This document shows positions 35,742 to 43,958 of a stretch of 64,000 nt of DNA, piece after piece. Source of the stretch: Planctomycetaceae bacterium (GTDB taxonomy: Bacteria; Planctomycetota; Planctomycetia; Pirellulales; Lacipirellulaceae); contig PABB01000068.1 in assembly GCA_002702655.1 (NCBI GenBank), forward strand, positions 62,001 through 126,000. The letters are read 5' to 3'. Both the position numbers and the translations under genes were made by a program. Below the pieces are notes generated by a model that was not told where the DNA came from, did no database searches, and saw only the letters and a program-made list of their open reading frames with translations. How positions within the stretch are numbered: the first letter of the stretch is position 1; each line of letters begins with the position of its first letter.

Positions 35742-36644
35742 GTGATGCTGAGGGCGGCCCGCCAGCCCATCCTGCTTGACTTGGAGTATGGTGGCATGCC
35801 CGCCCGCTATGGGACAGAGAATGATCCGCGAGACACGGCGACGCTCATTCGATTTGCCGTGCGTGCGAAAACCCTCGTCGCGTCACGGAACTGCCTCAAG
35901 GCCCTGGCCTACCGTGATCCAGACGAGGTGCTTTCTGCGGCTGAATCGCTCTGCTCACATAGGCACTTGCGAAAGAGAATCATTGGTGCGGAAATGGCAG
36001 GCCGAATCGGCTGCACGGACGTGGCCACTGCAAAGCGGGCGTCGCGCATGCTGACGCAAATGCTTTTACCTGACAAAAGCGATAGGGAGTTGCGTACCGC
36101 TCTCAAATGGATCTGCCACTTCGCACAGCGAGGCAATCTCGTTGGGCTGGGGAGAATTCGTGCACTCGCACGCCGTCCCAACGCCGCCGTTCGATTGGGC
36201 GTCGCTCAGGTGCTCGGAAGCCAGGAGGACCCTGCTTCGACGAAGGCATTGATTCGGCTCATGTCTGATCCGTCCCCGAGAGTGCGGGATTGGGCGACTT
36301 TCGCAATCGGCGCACTTCGCTCCGAGGACTCGGCCCGCATCCGCGACGCATTGGCAGCGCGTCTGGACGATGAGGATGAAGATGCTTTTGCCGAGGCTGT
36401 CTACGGGCTGGCAAAACGCAACGACAATCGCGGTTTCGCCGCGATGCGGCGGGAGTTTGATGCGGGAGAGCCAACGTCATTGGTAATTCGCGCAGCTAAG
36501 GAGTTCGGCGAGGGTCGGTTCACCGCAAGCCTTCGTCGACTACTGCGCGAGTCCGTGACTGACAAAGACATTGATCCTACATGGCTGTCAGAGCTAGAGA
36601 GCGCTGTCAGAGCGTCGTCTGCAGATGCCAAGCAGAAGCGATGA
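35742..36644 (+). CDS. HEAT-repeat protein
   Basis: A 300-residue all-helical protein. Several HEAT-like pairs are visible, best in AALAARRPNAAVRLGVAQVLGSQEDPASTKALIRLMSDPSPRVRDWATFAIGALRSEDS-type sequence (about residues 145-200) and again near 210-250. The start may be 35742 or the ATG at 35796. It begins 9 bp after the propeller gene stop, but base composition is lower in GC than that gene, as in the small genes at 2.8-3.7 kb. HEAT proteins act as scaffolds; the partner is unknown. Confidence 0.65.
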   Translation: MMLRAARQPILLDLEYGGMPARYGTENDPRDTATLIRFAVRAKTLVASRNCLKALAYRDPDEVLSAAESLCSHRHLRKRIIGAEMAGRIGCTDVATAKRASRMLTQMLLPDKSDRELRTALKWICHFAQRGNLVGLGRIRALARRPNAAVRLGVAQVLGSQEDPASTKALIRLMSDPSPRVRDWATFAIGALRSEDSARIRDALAARLDDEDEDAFAEAVYGLAKRNDNRGFAAMRREFDAGEPTSLVIRAAKEFGEGRFTASLRRLLRESVTDKDIDPTWLSELESAVRASSADAKQKR

Positions 36645-36664
36645 GAGAGAATTGAGAGAGCGGG

Positions 36665-36700
36665 TAGCACCGGTTGCCGTTCAGGCTACCGGTGCGGCGC
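36665..36700. repeat. hairpin downstream of the HEAT-repeat gene
   Basis: GCACCGGT at about 36668 pairs with ACCGGTGC at about 36688 across a 13-nt loop. No T-run follows. Confidence 0.4.
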
Positions 36701-36812
36701 AGCCGTAAGAGGCATCAGTGGCTGGTTGGTCGCCTCTTGCCGCTGCGCGGCCCAGGTAGGCTCACGCGCCAACCTGGGCTGCCCGGCGCGGCGTGCGAGG
36801 TCGCCAACTCAG

Positions 36813-36844
36813 CATGCCCACGCCTGCGGACAGGCGTGGGCATG
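36813..36844. repeat. perfect 14-bp palindrome with tetraloop and CATG ends
   Basis: CATGCCCACGCCTG (36813-36826), loop CGGA, exact complement to 36844. It lies between two convergent genes but has no T-run. Same build as the element at 43130-43161. Confidence 0.8.
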
Positions 36845-36882
36845 GCACCTCAATTACCAGTCACCGCTCCCCACATCTACAA

Positions 36883-36910
36883 TCTCACCTCTCACCTCTC
36901 ACCTCTCACA
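36883..36910. repeat. heptanucleotide array TCTCACC
   Basis: Four units in exact phase, three identical (TCTCACC) and one TCTCACA, ending 10 bp before the oppC stop codon on the other strand. The most regular of the arrays. Confidence 0.8.
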
Positions 36911-36920
36911 TCAAACATCC

Positions 36921-38255
36921 TCACCGGTCCTTCATCCGCGGGTCCAGCGCATCGCGGAGGCCGTCGCCCAGGAAGTTCAGCGCCAGCAGCGTGGCGCCTA
37001 GGGCCAGGCTGGGGAACAGGACCAGCCACCAGTAGATCTTGATGGGGGTGATCACCTCGATTCCCTGGTTGGCGAGCAGGCCCCAGGAGACGTCGGGGGG
37101 TTGCACGCCCAGGCCCAAAAACGACAGGAACGCCTCGAACAGCATCACCCGGGGAATGGTCAGCGTCAGATAGACCAGCACGATGCTGAAGACGTTGGGC
37201 AGCAGGTGGCGGAAAATGATCCGCGCCGGCCGGGCGCCCAGCGAGCGGGCCGCCTCGACAAAGTCCTGGTGCTTGAGCGAGATGATCTGCCCGCGGACCA
37301 CCCGGGCCATGGTGAGCCAGTAGATGGCGCCCACGACCACGTAGAACACGGTGATCTTCGTGACGCCCCACGCCTGCAGCCGCTCGGCGATGCGTTCCTC
37401 GTTGAGGATCGTCAGGATGAAGATCACCACAAAGATGAACGGGATCGAGTACAGCACGTCGACGATCCGCATCATGATGTCGTCGACCAGCCCGCCGAAG
37501 TAGCCGCTGACCGCGCCGTAGGTGACGCCGATGACCAGCGAAACGATCGTGGCGACCAGGCCGACCATCAGCGAAATGCGGGCGCCCCAGAACGTGCGGC
37601 TGAGGATGTCGCGGCCCAGCAGGTCGCGGCCGAACAGGGCGTTGAACTGAGAATCGCCAAAGATCGCGTAGCGGGTGCGGACCATCCAGCGGCTGACGGC
37701 GCCCAGCTCGGGGAAGCCGGCTTTGCGATAAGGCGCCTGGATCGTGTCTTCGATCTCGGCGTAGCGGCGGTAGATCGTTTTGCGAGCGGCCAGTTCGGCG
37801 GCGTTGAGCTCCTGCAGCCGGCTGGCTTTGTCCTCGGCGGAGATGTCGGCCCCCTCGGCGATCTGACGATCGATGTCGGCTGATCGCTCGTCGACGGCCG
37901 CCTCGGCCGCGGCCAGATCGGCTTCGAGCTGCGGCAAATCGTCGTCGAGTTGGGCCTGCAGCTTGGCCACCGCGGCGGGCGCGGCGGCGATCGCTTCGGT
38001 ATCCAGCTCGAAATTGTGCAGCCACACCGGCGAGGCGGTCGGCGGGGCGTATTGGTACTCCAGCCGGGTGTCGCTGGCGTCGGGCGGCTGCAGCGGCAAC
38101 AGCGGCGTGAGCAGCGCCGCGACCACGATCGCCACCAGCACCGCCAGAGCGGTCATCGCCGCCTTGTCCTTTTTCAAACGACGCCACGCCTCCTGGCCCA
38201 ACGAAGCGCTGGGCTTGGCGAGGGTGTCGGCGGCGGTCGGCGGGGCGGTTGTCAC
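36921..38255 (-). CDS. oppC: oligopeptide ABC transporter permease, OppC-like, with coiled-coil insertion
   Basis: A 444-residue permease, about 140 residues longer than usual OppC. After the first membrane helix (about 35-55) an extracytoplasmic insertion (about 85-185) contains a heptad-rich stretch: QAQLDDDLPQLEADLAAAEAAVDE continuing to RLQELNAAELAARKTIYRRYAEIED. The permease core follows with GRDLLGRDILSRTFWGARISL, the EAA loop EAARSLGARPARIIFRHLLPN and the terminal GDGLRDALDPRM. It starts with GTG and lies 156 bp after oppB. Confidence 0.9.
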   Translation of the reverse strand: MTTAPPTAADTLAKPSASLGQEAWRRLKKDKAAMTALAVLVAIVVAALLTPLLPLQPPDASDTRLEYQYAPPTASPVWLHNFELDTEAIAAAPAAVAKLQAQLDDDLPQLEADLAAAEAAVDERSADIDRQIAEGADISAEDKASRLQELNAAELAARKTIYRRYAEIEDTIQAPYRKAGFPELGAVSRWMVRTRYAIFGDSQFNALFGRDLLGRDILSRTFWGARISLMVGLVATIVSLVIGVTYGAVSGYFGGLVDDIMMRIVDVLYSIPFIFVVIFILTILNEERIAERLQAWGVTKITVFYVVVGAIYWLTMARVVRGQIISLKHQDFVEAARSLGARPARIIFRHLLPNVFSIVLVYLTLTIPRVMLFEAFLSFLGLGVQPPDVSWGLLANQGIEVITPIKIYWWLVLFPSLALGATLLALNFLGDGLRDALDPRMKDR

Positions 38256-38316
38256 AGGAGGGGGATGCTTGGTTGGGGAGGCGGGGCGTTGCGTGGGTCG
38301 CGGCGGGGGCGGAGCT

Positions 38317-38400
38317 TGGTGACCAGTTACCGGTTATCAGTTACCGGTGGGGCTCGAAATCTAAGTGCTCACTGATCACTGGTAACCGGTAACCGATCAC
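38317..38400. repeat. inverted pair of heptanucleotide arrays between oppB and oppC
   Basis: Left arm (38317-38351): TGGTGAC, CAGTTAC, CGGTTAT, CAGTTAC, CGGTGGG. Right arm (38366-38400): TGCTCAC, TGATCAC, TGGTAAC, CGGTAAC, CGATCAC. Exact 7-nt phase on both sides and clear complementarity, with a 14-nt centre. In mRNA it would form a long hairpin between two operon genes. Confidence 0.85.
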
Positions 38401-38411
38401 CCCGCCCCCCC

Positions 38412-39326
38412 TCACTCCAACTTCACGCGGGGGTCCAACACCGCGTACGACATGTCGACCAGAAAGTTCATCGTGTACAACAGCGTCGTGTAGAGCATGA
38501 CCACGCCCATCGACAGGGTGTGGTCGCGTTCCAACGCGGCGTTGACGAAGTGGGCGCCCATGCCGGGGACGGCGAACAGTTGCTCGACCACCAGCGAACC
38601 GGTCAGGATGCCGGCGACCGCGGGGCCCAGGAACGACACCACCGGCAGCATGGCGCCGCGCAGCGCGTGCACCAGCGCGACCCGCATCGGGCCGACGCCC
38701 TTGGCCTTGGCGGTGCGAATGTGGTCCTGCGAGAGCACGTCGAGCATGCTGGTCCGCGAGATCCGCGCCACGTACGCGGCATACGGGGCGCCCAGGCAAA
38801 ACGCCGGCAGGATGATTTGCCGCGGGCTGCCCCACCCGGCCGCCGGCAGCAGCGGCAGCCAGAACACGAACAAAATGATCGCCACGCCGGCGATCACAAA
38901 GTTGGGCAGCGCAATGCCAATCGTCGCCGCCAGTCGCAACGCCACGTCGCCCGCGGTGCCGCGGAACAGCGCCGAGATCACCCCCGTGGTCAGCCCCAGC
39001 ACCATCGCAAAGGTCAGCGCGAGCAGTCCCAACGCGGCAGAGACCGGAAAGCCCTCGGCAACGATCTTGCTGATCGCGATGTCTTTCTTCAGCGAGTAGC
39101 CCAGGTCGCCGGTGGCCATGGAGGTGAGCTGGTCCCAGTACTGCACCGGCAGCGGATCGTCGAGATGGTATTTCGCGCGGATCGCCCGTTCGACTTCCTT
39201 GGGCAGCTCGCGCTCGCCGTCGAACGGCCCGCCGGGGACCGAGCGGATCAGGAAGAACGACACGGTGAACACCACCCACAGGGTGCCGATCATCCAGAGC
39301 AAACGTCGCACGCAAAACGCAATCAC
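38412..39326 (-). CDS. oppB: oligopeptide ABC transporter permease, OppB-like
   Basis: A 304-residue permease of the standard OppB length. FCVRRLLWMIGTLWVVFTVSFFLIRSVPGGPF is the conserved first helix and loop, followed by GDLGYSLKKD, the EAA-type loop RTAKAKGVGPMRVALVHALRGA and the ending LVDMSYAVLDPRV. The GTG start overlaps the oppA stop by 4 bp (GTGA), so the two are translationally coupled. Confidence 0.93.
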   Translation of the reverse strand: MIAFCVRRLLWMIGTLWVVFTVSFFLIRSVPGGPFDGERELPKEVERAIRAKYHLDDPLPVQYWDQLTSMATGDLGYSLKKDIAISKIVAEGFPVSAALGLLALTFAMVLGLTTGVISALFRGTAGDVALRLAATIGIALPNFVIAGVAIILFVFWLPLLPAAGWGSPRQIILPAFCLGAPYAAYVARISRTSMLDVLSQDHIRTAKAKGVGPMRVALVHALRGAMLPVVSFLGPAVAGILTGSLVVEQLFAVPGMGAHFVNAALERDHTLSMGVVMLYTTLLYTMNFLVDMSYAVLDPRVKLE

Positions 39327-41287
39327 GGCCGCCCCTTCAGAAAGTCGTTGGGGGTGGCGCCCTCGCGGTCAATCGAAATCGACCACAGCGGGTGATAGTC
39401 CTGAATGTTGTTATAGAAGCCCCGCACGTGCGGCTTGAGGAGATTCTTCGACACGTAGAAGTAGATCGGGATGATCGGCAGCTCCTCCATCAGCTGCTCT
39501 TCGGCCTCGTGAAACATCGCCAGCCGCGCGGTCGGGTCAGTCTCGGCCGCGGCGTCGCGGATCAACTGGTCATACCGCGAGCGGCCCCAGTTCGTGTTGT
39601 TCTGCTCGCCGCCGGTGACGAACATGTCGAGGAACGTGTTGGGGTCGGCGTAGTCGCCAATCCACCCCTTGCGGCAAATGTCAAAGCGCGACTGCCGCTG
39701 GCTGGTCAGGTACGAACCCCACTCTTCGTTGCGGGTTTTGATGACGATCCCCAGGTTGCGTTCCCACTGCTTGCGGATCACCTCGGCGATCAGCTGGTGC
39801 CCTTCGTGGGTGTTGTACATGATCTCCAGGCGGGGAAAGCCGCGGCCCTCGGGGTAGCCGGCCTCGGCCAGGAGGCGGCGGGCTTCCTGGAGGCGGGCGT
39901 CCAACTGGTCCGCGCCCGTCATGTCGGCGGGGACGAACGTCGGCGGGTCGTAACCCTGCAGCCCGGGAGGCACCAGGCTGTAGGCCGGCTGCTCGCCCGA
40001 GGGGAGAATCCGCCCGCACAGCTCGTCGCGATCCAGCGCCAGGGCCAACGCGCGCCGCACCCGCACGTCGTCCAGCGGCGGCCGCTCGACGTTCAGCAGG
40101 TAGTAGTACGTGTTGAGCATCGGCGCGGGGTTGATGTCGTCGCGCGGCGGGTCTTCGTTGAGCATGACCCGCATCGCCTGCGCGGGCGCCTCGCGAATCC
40201 AGTCGACGTCGCCGGTCAAGAACAGGTTGAGCCCCGTGTTGACCTTCTCGATGGCGAGCACGTCGACCGTTTCCAGCGCGACGTTTTCGCGGTCCCAGTA
40301 CGTGTCGCTACGGACCAACCGCGTGCGGTCGCGGAACCGGCGGAATTGCGGCACGAACGGCCCGTTGCAGACGACGTTCTCCACGTAGGTCCATTGCGGC
40401 GAGCCATACTTTTCGACGCACGCCTGCTGCATGGGAAACAGCGGATAGAATCCCAGCAGGGTGAGCATGTAGCTGGTCGGGTTCTCCAGCGTGAGCTGCA
40501 GCGTGTGTTGGTCGACAACCTTGACGCCGACCTCGCGGAAGTCCAACAGCACCTGCCGGCACCAGGCGACGCCTTCCGGCGGAGCGTCGGTCGCCGCGGC
40601 GTCGTCATCGGCGTAGCGGTAGGATTGCCGCTGGCCGTCGATCTCCACGACGAACGTCCACGCCGTGGGGTCGGCGTCCTCCGCGGCGGCGAGCTCCTCG
40701 AGCTGCTCCGCGGAGAGTTCCTTGCCATCGTTGTCGAGCAAGGCAACCAACGTGCCGCGCTCGATCTCGCCGCGGAGCGTGTTGATCGCGTCGGTCGGCA
40801 GGTTCAGCTCGACCTCCACCGTATCGCCCGGCCGGACCGCCGAGCCGCCGCCGCTGTAGCGCCGGCCGTTTTTGAGCGTCCAGGCCAGGAATCCGTACTC
40901 GGCGGCCGTGCGGGGATCGAGGAACCGCCGCAGGCTGTAGGCGTAGTCGGCCGCTGTGACCGGCGTGCCATCTGACCAGCGCGCCTCGGGCCGTAGGAAA
41001 AAGGTGTAGGTGACCGCGTCGTCGGAGATTTCCCACCGCTCGGCGCCTGAGGGGAGCGGTTCCAGCGTCTCGGGGTGCCAGCGGACCAGCCCTTCGAACA
41101 TGGCGTAGATGAACTGGCCCTCGGGCTGGCCGGTGACCAGCGCGGGGTCGAGGCTCTTGACCTCGGTGCCGTTGGCGAACGTAAAATCAGCGGGCGGCAG
41201 CGTCCCGCGGCCCAGCGCCCAGGCCAACGCCGCTGCGAGCCCGGCAAGGGCAAAGACGGCCAAAAGCAATTCGCGGCGGCTGAACAT
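39323..41287 (-). CDS. oppA: oligopeptide-binding protein, OppA-like (SBP family 5)
   Basis: A 654-residue solute-binding protein with a membrane-type N-terminus (RRELLLAVFALAGLAAALAWALG) lacking a lipobox Cys, so it seems anchored by a helix. Family 5 features include the ANGTEVKSLDPALVTGQPEGQFIYAMFEGL start, PEARWSDGTPVTAADYAYSLRRFLDP and the ending with DYHPLWSISIDRE. An extra acidic segment of roughly 100 residues (about 160-260) explains the length. It delivers peptides to the OppBC channel; no oppD or oppF ATPase gene is in the window. The ATG at 41287 is preferred over 41374, which would add an atypical extension. Confidence 0.9.
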   Translation of the reverse strand: MFSRRELLLAVFALAGLAAALAWALGRGTLPPADFTFANGTEVKSLDPALVTGQPEGQFIYAMFEGLVRWHPETLEPLPSGAERWEISDDAVTYTFFLRPEARWSDGTPVTAADYAYSLRRFLDPRTAAEYGFLAWTLKNGRRYSGGGSAVRPGDTVEVELNLPTDAINTLRGEIERGTLVALLDNDGKELSAEQLEELAAAEDADPTAWTFVVEIDGQRQSYRYADDDAAATDAPPEGVAWCRQVLLDFREVGVKVVDQHTLQLTLENPTSYMLTLLGFYPLFPMQQACVEKYGSPQWTYVENVVCNGPFVPQFRRFRDRTRLVRSDTYWDRENVALETVDVLAIEKVNTGLNLFLTGDVDWIREAPAQAMRVMLNEDPPRDDINPAPMLNTYYYLLNVERPPLDDVRVRRALALALDRDELCGRILPSGEQPAYSLVPPGLQGYDPPTFVPADMTGADQLDARLQEARRLLAEAGYPEGRGFPRLEIMYNTHEGHQLIAEVIRKQWERNLGIVIKTRNEEWGSYLTSQRQSRFDICRKGWIGDYADPNTFLDMFVTGGEQNNTNWGRSRYDQLIRDAAAETDPTARLAMFHEAEEQLMEELPIIPIYFYVSKNLLKPHVRGFYNNIQDYHPLWSISIDREGATPNDFLKGRP

Positions 41288-41632
41288 CGAGGAAGCAGGC
41301 AGGCAAAGGGCGGCGCAAGGCGGCGCGGGCGGCAACGGCAAAACGCCCAGCTTACCGCGACGGGCGAATTCCACAAAGCGGAGTGTTGGGTACCCGCGGG
41401 CGACGATAGACAGGATGACAGGATTTTCAGGATGTACAGGATCGGGGCTCGTCGCATCGAAGGGGGACGCTCGGCGGCAGATTTATTCACGCAGTCTACT
41501 TGGTCGTGTTGAGGAGGCTCGACGCCAGCCACTGGAGTGAGCCGATTGGTCGCCCATGTCCGCATCCTGTCGATCCTGCCAATCCTGTTATCCTGTCCAT
41601 TCTCGTATCGCCACTTCGCCCCGCGTGAACCC
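41288..41632. other. divergent intergenic region between oppA and the SpoU gene
   Basis: No gene is supported in these 345 bp. Most of it is the inverted arm pair listed separately (41406-41598), with a unique 116-nt centre between the arms. Confidence 0.6.
41406..41598. repeat. ATCCTG inverted arm pair
   Basis: The left arm carries CAGGAT at 41411, 41419, 41428 and 41437 (spacing 8, 9, 9). The right arm carries the complement ATCCTG at 41564, 41573, 41582 and 41590 (spacing 9, 9, 8). The mirror-image spacing shows the arms derive from one inverted sequence. The centre is about 116 nt and has no ORF. Confidence 0.85.
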
Positions 41633-42130
41633 ATGTCGTTCGAACACCAGCGTCACAAGCCGCCGCGCGAGCTTTCCCGGCCGCGGGAGTTGCTGGTCGT
41701 GTGCGCGCCGCTGCGGAGCAACGTCAATCTGTCGCGGATCGTGCGGGCGGCCAGTTGCTGCGGGGTGGAGCGGATCATCTGCACCGGCCAGGCGAAGCTC
41801 GACCGCAAGATTGCCCGCGACGGCGCCGACGCGATTGCGATCGAAACCCACCGCACGCTGCCGCCGGTGCTGGCGGAACTGAAGCGCGACGGCTATCGGC
41901 TGGTCGGCCTGGAACAGACCACCGACAGCTGCGACATGCACCACTACCAGTTCCCCCGCCGCACGGCCCTGGTCGTGGGCAACGAACGCACGGGCCTGAC
42001 CCCCGAGCTGCTGGCGCTGCTGGACGACGTGGTCGAGATCCCCGTGTGGGGCATGCCGTACAGCTACAACGCGGCCACTGCCACGATGATGGCGCTGTAC
42101 GAATACTGCCGGCAGTGGCCGGAGGGGTAG
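41633..42130 (+). CDS. SpoU family RNA 2'-O-methyltransferase
   Basis: A 165-residue methyltransferase with all three SpoU motifs: NVNLSRIVRAASCCGVE (motif 1), ALVVGNERTGLTPELL (motif 2) and VEIPVWGMPYSYNAATATMMALYEY (motif 3, which forms the knotted SAM site). Short members act on tRNA or rRNA ribose; the exact nucleotide cannot be told. The ATG at 41633 fits; an upstream in-frame ATG would translate part of the ATCCTG repeat. Confidence 0.9.
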   Translation: MSFEHQRHKPPRELSRPRELLVVCAPLRSNVNLSRIVRAASCCGVERIICTGQAKLDRKIARDGADAIAIETHRTLPPVLAELKRDGYRLVGLEQTTDSCDMHHYQFPRRTALVVGNERTGLTPELLALLDDVVEIPVWGMPYSYNAATATMMALYEYCRQWPEG

Positions 42131-42456
42131 AGAGGCTCTTCGCCAAGCCCGAGGGGCCAAGCCATAACGACCTCGCGCGTGAGCACACAAGCCGTTTCCT
42201 GAAGGGAAACAGGATTCCAGCCCAGGGTTGACCGCGTCAGCGGGCTACCCTGGGTTGAACGGTCCCAGCAGACTCTTCCCTGAAAGGGAAGCAGCGAATC
42301 CATCTGCGACTCTTTCAGAGTCGAGTGGAACGGAGATCTCCGACCCGGGGTAGCCGCGAGTCGCGGCAACCCCGGGCTGAACTGTGGAACGCCGTCAGCG
42401 TTCGTGAGCGTGCATGCCGGCGCCATGAGTCCGCACAGGCGGTGGGGGCCGACGCC
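42131..42456. repeat. cluster of short hairpins between two genes
   Basis: No gene is supported. At least five palindromes follow each other: GTTTCC/GGAAAC (42194-42210), CCCAGGGT/ACCCTGGG around a 19-nt centre (42220-42254), CTTCCC/GGGAAG (about 42274-42290), GACTC/GAGTC (about 42308-42322) and CCCGGGGT/ACCCCGGG enclosing GCCGC/GCGGC (about 42344-42376). The block resembles an RNA-folding mosaic, but conservation would be needed to call an RNA gene. Confidence 0.6.
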
Positions 42457-43023
42457 TCACTCCGCCATCGCGTCGCGCAGCGCTTGTTCGGCCTCAGCGC
42501 TCCAGTAGCCGCAATCCAGGGTGAAGAACACGCTGGAATAGGGGATCGTGCCGGTCGTTTTGAAGACGACCACCTCGTATGTTTCGGCGGTCGCGCTGAC
42601 TTCTTTCAACAGGTCGCCGTGCAAGGTTTCGCGGATCGGCTCGGCGGACTTGCCTTGCAGCAGGTCGAGAATCCCTTGCCGCAGCCTGGCCGCGCCGGGG
42701 GCGTGCTCCTCCGGCACGTAGCGGAACTCCTTGTCCAGCGCGATCAGCGGCCGCACGGCCGGGGCGCGGTCGATCGCCCCCGCGACGTGGGCGACGACGT
42801 CGCGGTGATCGGCGCCGGTGACAATCACCTTCACGCCGCGGGCCGTTTGGATCGGATAGGCCGAGTCCGCCACAATCACCACGTTGCGATGGCCGAGTCG
42901 CGCGACTTGCTCCTCCACCTGACGATGCCAAACGGGGGGACCCTGTCGGACGACTGTCGGTGTTTCGGCAGCGGTCGCGCACGATGCGGCTGCCAGGGCA
43001 ATCGTCAGAAGCAAGATTCTCAT
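42457..43023 (-). CDS. secreted RbsD/FucU-like protein
   Basis: A 188-residue protein with a signal peptide (about 1-19) followed by a region that reads like D-ribose pyranase/fucose mutarotase: RLGHRNVVIVADSAYPI (catalytic His and Asp positions of RbsD), a GVKVIVTGADHRDVVAHVAGAI helix and the ending TGTIPYSSVFFTLDCGYW, which aligns with the RbsD Y-x-N active-site strand but with Ser for Asn. Ordinary RbsD proteins are cytoplasmic and not exported. Sugar-anomer interconversion outside the cytoplasm is a guess; the fold assignment is fairly good. Confidence 0.6.
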   Translation of the reverse strand: MRILLLTIALAAASCATAAETPTVVRQGPPVWHRQVEEQVARLGHRNVVIVADSAYPIQTARGVKVIVTGADHRDVVAHVAGAIDRAPAVRPLIALDKEFRYVPEEHAPGAARLRQGILDLLQGKSAEPIRETLHGDLLKEVSATAETYEVVVFKTTGTIPYSSVFFTLDCGYWSAEAEQALRDAMAE

Positions 43024-43071
43024 TGGGAAACACCTCGGAGGAAAAGACGGGATGGCTCTGACGGCTCAGTT

Positions 43072-43161
43072 AGGTCGGCATGGCCACGTCGCGGTAGCGA
43101 TGTGGCCATGCCGACCTTGGTATGATTCTCATGCTCACGGCGGAAGACCGCCGTGAGCATG
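43072..43161. repeat. two perfect palindromes in tandem
   Basis: First: AGGTCGGCATGGCCAC (43072-43087) with its exact complement at 43102-43117, 14-nt centre. Second: CATGCTCACGGCGG (43130-43143), loop AAGA, exact complement to 43161. Located upstream of the RbsD-like gene and downstream of the small membrane-protein gene, both on the minus strand. Confidence 0.85.
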
Positions 43162-43231
43162 GCGCCCTATTTTGCAGCGATGAGTCATTCCAGGGAAAAG
43201 GTTGGCGGGAGCCGACGGTCATGTCGGCACG

Positions 43232-43609
43232 CTATGAGTTGACCGCCCGCGCGACCAACGTCACGATCGGCGCCACGGCGGCCGTGGCGGCGAATACGGT
43301 GAAACCCACCGGCGGCTTGATCGTTCGCACCCGGTACACAATCGGCAGCAGCACCAGCGACAGCACGCCGATCGCCGCGGCGGCGAAAATGAGCAAATCG
43401 CGCAGCACGACCACCTTCGGCGCGCCCGGGTTCGCCAGGGCCAGCAGGTGCGCCAGCACGGCCCCCAGCTCGCACAGCACGACCGTCGACACCGAGACGG
43501 TCCAGCCCACCGTGACCGCCTCGACCAGCCGCGGCTCGGGCGGCAGCTGGCGCGGTTTGACGACTGCTGGCTTGTCGCTTTTCTTGGTTTTGCGTTGCTT
43601 GCGGGCCAT
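43232..43609 (-). CDS. small hypothetical membrane protein
   Basis: A 125-residue protein with a lysine-rich N-terminus (MARKQRKTKKSDKP), a proline-rich linker and three hydrophobic helices (about residues 30-56, 66-91 and 100-120). It looks like many uncharacterised planctomycete membrane proteins. The ATG at 43609 is chosen because upstream sequence is Arg/Cys-rich and unlike coding sequence. Function unknown. Confidence 0.6.
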   Translation of the reverse strand: MARKQRKTKKSDKPAVVKPRQLPPEPRLVEAVTVGWTVSVSTVVLCELGAVLAHLLALANPGAPKVVVLRDLLIFAAAAIGVLSLVLLPIVYRVRTIKPPVGFTVFAATAAVAPIVTLVARAVNS

Positions 43610-43958
43610 GACTCGGCAGGGCGTAGGGTTTGCGGGACAGCGCCGGCAAATGTCGGCGGCAGCCCGCTTAACATAGGCAGCCGCCCGTCTCCGCGGAAGG
43701 CGGCAGGGATGCCGACGGCCCGCAGGGGCCCGTACCCTGTCAAACGCCACGGGCGCAAAATCGCCCCGGCAGCCGTTTTATTTGACAATCTCCAGTTGCG
43801 GTCTTCACAATAGAGTTACCTCGACGGGATGTCATAGACGACCGCCCGCGGGATGGCTGCCTCGTCGCAGTCGCGGCTTTTCTGAATCGCTGGACCCGAC
43901 TCTTTGCACGGCAGAGGCATTGTCTCGGTCGAGACGGGTGCCTCGCGGGAGTGAGCGC
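43610..43958. other. divergent intergenic region with promoter
   Basis: No gene is supported in these 349 bp between the membrane-protein gene (minus) and the zinc-ribbon gene (plus). A promoter for the plus strand is listed at 43782-43811. Confidence 0.5.
43782..43811 (+). promoter_or_regulatory. putative sigma-70-type promoter of the zinc-ribbon gene
   Basis: A consensus TTGACA (43782-43787) and CACAAT (43806-43811) separated by 18 nt. It is the best -35 box seen in the window and implies a leader of about 140 nt. Confidence 0.55.

Noticed and set aside
36883..36910. Heptanucleotide array as a CRISPR-like repeat
   Set aside because: Units are 7 nt without spacers, and no cas gene is in the window.
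41537..41632. N-terminal extension of the SpoU protein from an upstream ATG
   Set aside because: It would translate the ATCCTG repeat arm; SpoU homology begins after the ATG at 41633.
42131..42456. Calling the hairpin cluster an ncRNA gene
   Set aside because: No promoter or terminator is visible and I cannot test covariation, so it is kept as a repeat region.
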